Source: Bacteroidales bacterium
GTDB taxonomy: Bacteria; Bacteroidota; Bacteroidia; Bacteroidales; UBA7960
Direction of reading: 5' to 3'
Assembly: GCA_003567625.1 (NCBI GenBank)
Contig: PWZB01000158.1
Location: 1 to 36,431, forward strand
DNA: 36,431 bases
Shown piece by piece: positions 36,284 to 36,431 of the stretch. The position numbers and the translations under genes were made by a program. Numbering within the stretch: the first letter of the stretch is position 1; each line of letters starts with the position of its first letter. The notes beneath the pieces were generated by a model that was not told the DNA's origin, did no database searches, and saw nothing but the letters and a program-made list of their open reading frames with translations.

Positions 36284-36431
36284 GAACCCTGTTGCTTGTA
36301 AGCTTGGAACTTATGATCACCATTGGCAAACCTGCTCCCGGTATGGTGGAGCTTCCTACATAAAAAGTGTTGTTAAATTCTTCATCATAATTTTTAGGAC
36401 GCAGTGCTCCAATTTGCAGCATTTTATGTGA
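36273..36431 (-). CDS. Phytoene desaturase-type (CrtI/CrtN family) oxidoreductase, C-terminal end
   Basis: The last 52 codons of a gene that enters from the right edge. ALRPKNYDEEFNNTFYVG leads into SSTIPGAGLPMVIISSK, the conserved C-terminal FAD-binding end of carotenoid desaturases and related isomerases (usual form (Y/F)VG-x-(S/T)T-x-PG-x-G-(I/L)P). It suggests a carotenoid pathway next to this window. The exact reaction (phytoene, neurosporene or another desaturation) cannot be told from this piece. The reading frame ends in NRVLER and TGA. Confidence 0.8.
   Translation of the reverse strand, partial: SHKMLQIGALRPKNYDEEFNNTFYVGSSTIPGAGLPMVIISSKLTSNRVLER

Overview
The window looks like chromosomal DNA from a member of the Bacteroidota, probably class Bacteroidia. 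The evidence is the gene content (archaeal/eukaryotic-type ProRS, DUF2027-Smr protein, WbqC-like protein, HU followed by a 29-residue basic ribosomal protein and RNase G, an asnS-rpoN-PAP2 run, SPOR and FadL/OmpP1-type proteins), the AT-rich intergenic DNA, and promoter boxes of the Bacteroidota type (TAnnTTTG) in front of several genes. Most of it is housekeeping chromosome. There is no CRISPR array, prophage, intact transposase or tRNA gene that I can see.

Layout. 1-408 (-) is the 5' end of polA. 409-1057 is non-coding and carries an inverted pair of short repeats. 1058-4257 (-) holds a FadL-like outer membrane protein and a Tyr/Trp-rich lipoprotein. 4435-6380 (+) is proS plus a SPOR-domain protein. 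6414-7399 (-) is a decayed C-terminal piece of a type ISP restriction-modification enzyme, split by a 222-bp MITE-like element with a 9-bp target duplication. 7680-8297 (-) is a CAP-domain protein. 8464-12183 (+) is asnS, rpoN and a PAP2-like membrane protein; 12180-13648 (-) is a beta-barrel protein and ssb. 13990-16971 (+) is HU, a tiny bS22/mS38-like protein, RNase G and TatD. 17036-17277 is a 242-bp interspersed repeat. 17385-18841 (+) is a DUF2027-Smr protein directly followed by the RNase P RNA. 18954-24538 (+) is a 1018-residue TPR protein, an outer membrane beta-barrel and a WbqC-like protein. 24683-25468 (+) is an NlpC/P60 peptidase. 25690-28903 (+) is the translation operon thrS-infC-rpmI-rplT, with an AUA start on infC and a candidate L20-type leader before rplT. 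29284-31314 (+) is a DPP5-like S9 peptidase with a second copy of the interspersed repeat inserted right after its stop codon. 31751-33910 (+) is a protein built of three tandem double-Usp modules. 34048-35701 (+) is an SRAP protein and an M28 peptidase. 36273-36431 (-) is the 3' end of a phytoene-desaturase-type gene.

How the genes fit together. Translation is the main theme (three aminoacyl-tRNA synthetases, IF3, L35, L20, bS22-like protein, RNase G, RNase P RNA), together with DNA maintenance (PolA, SSB, HU, SRAP, TatD) and the cell envelope (FadL-like protein, lipoprotein, SPOR, TPR-barrel pair, NlpC/P60, PAP2). The accessory layer is thin: a dead restriction-modification fragment and small non-autonomous repeats, one of which shows an inverted hairpin loop between copies. 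I did not find a complete new multi-gene system. The most unusual items are the triplicated Usp protein, the AUA-initiated infC, the cleanly reconstructable MITE insertion, and the repeat family with a flipped loop.
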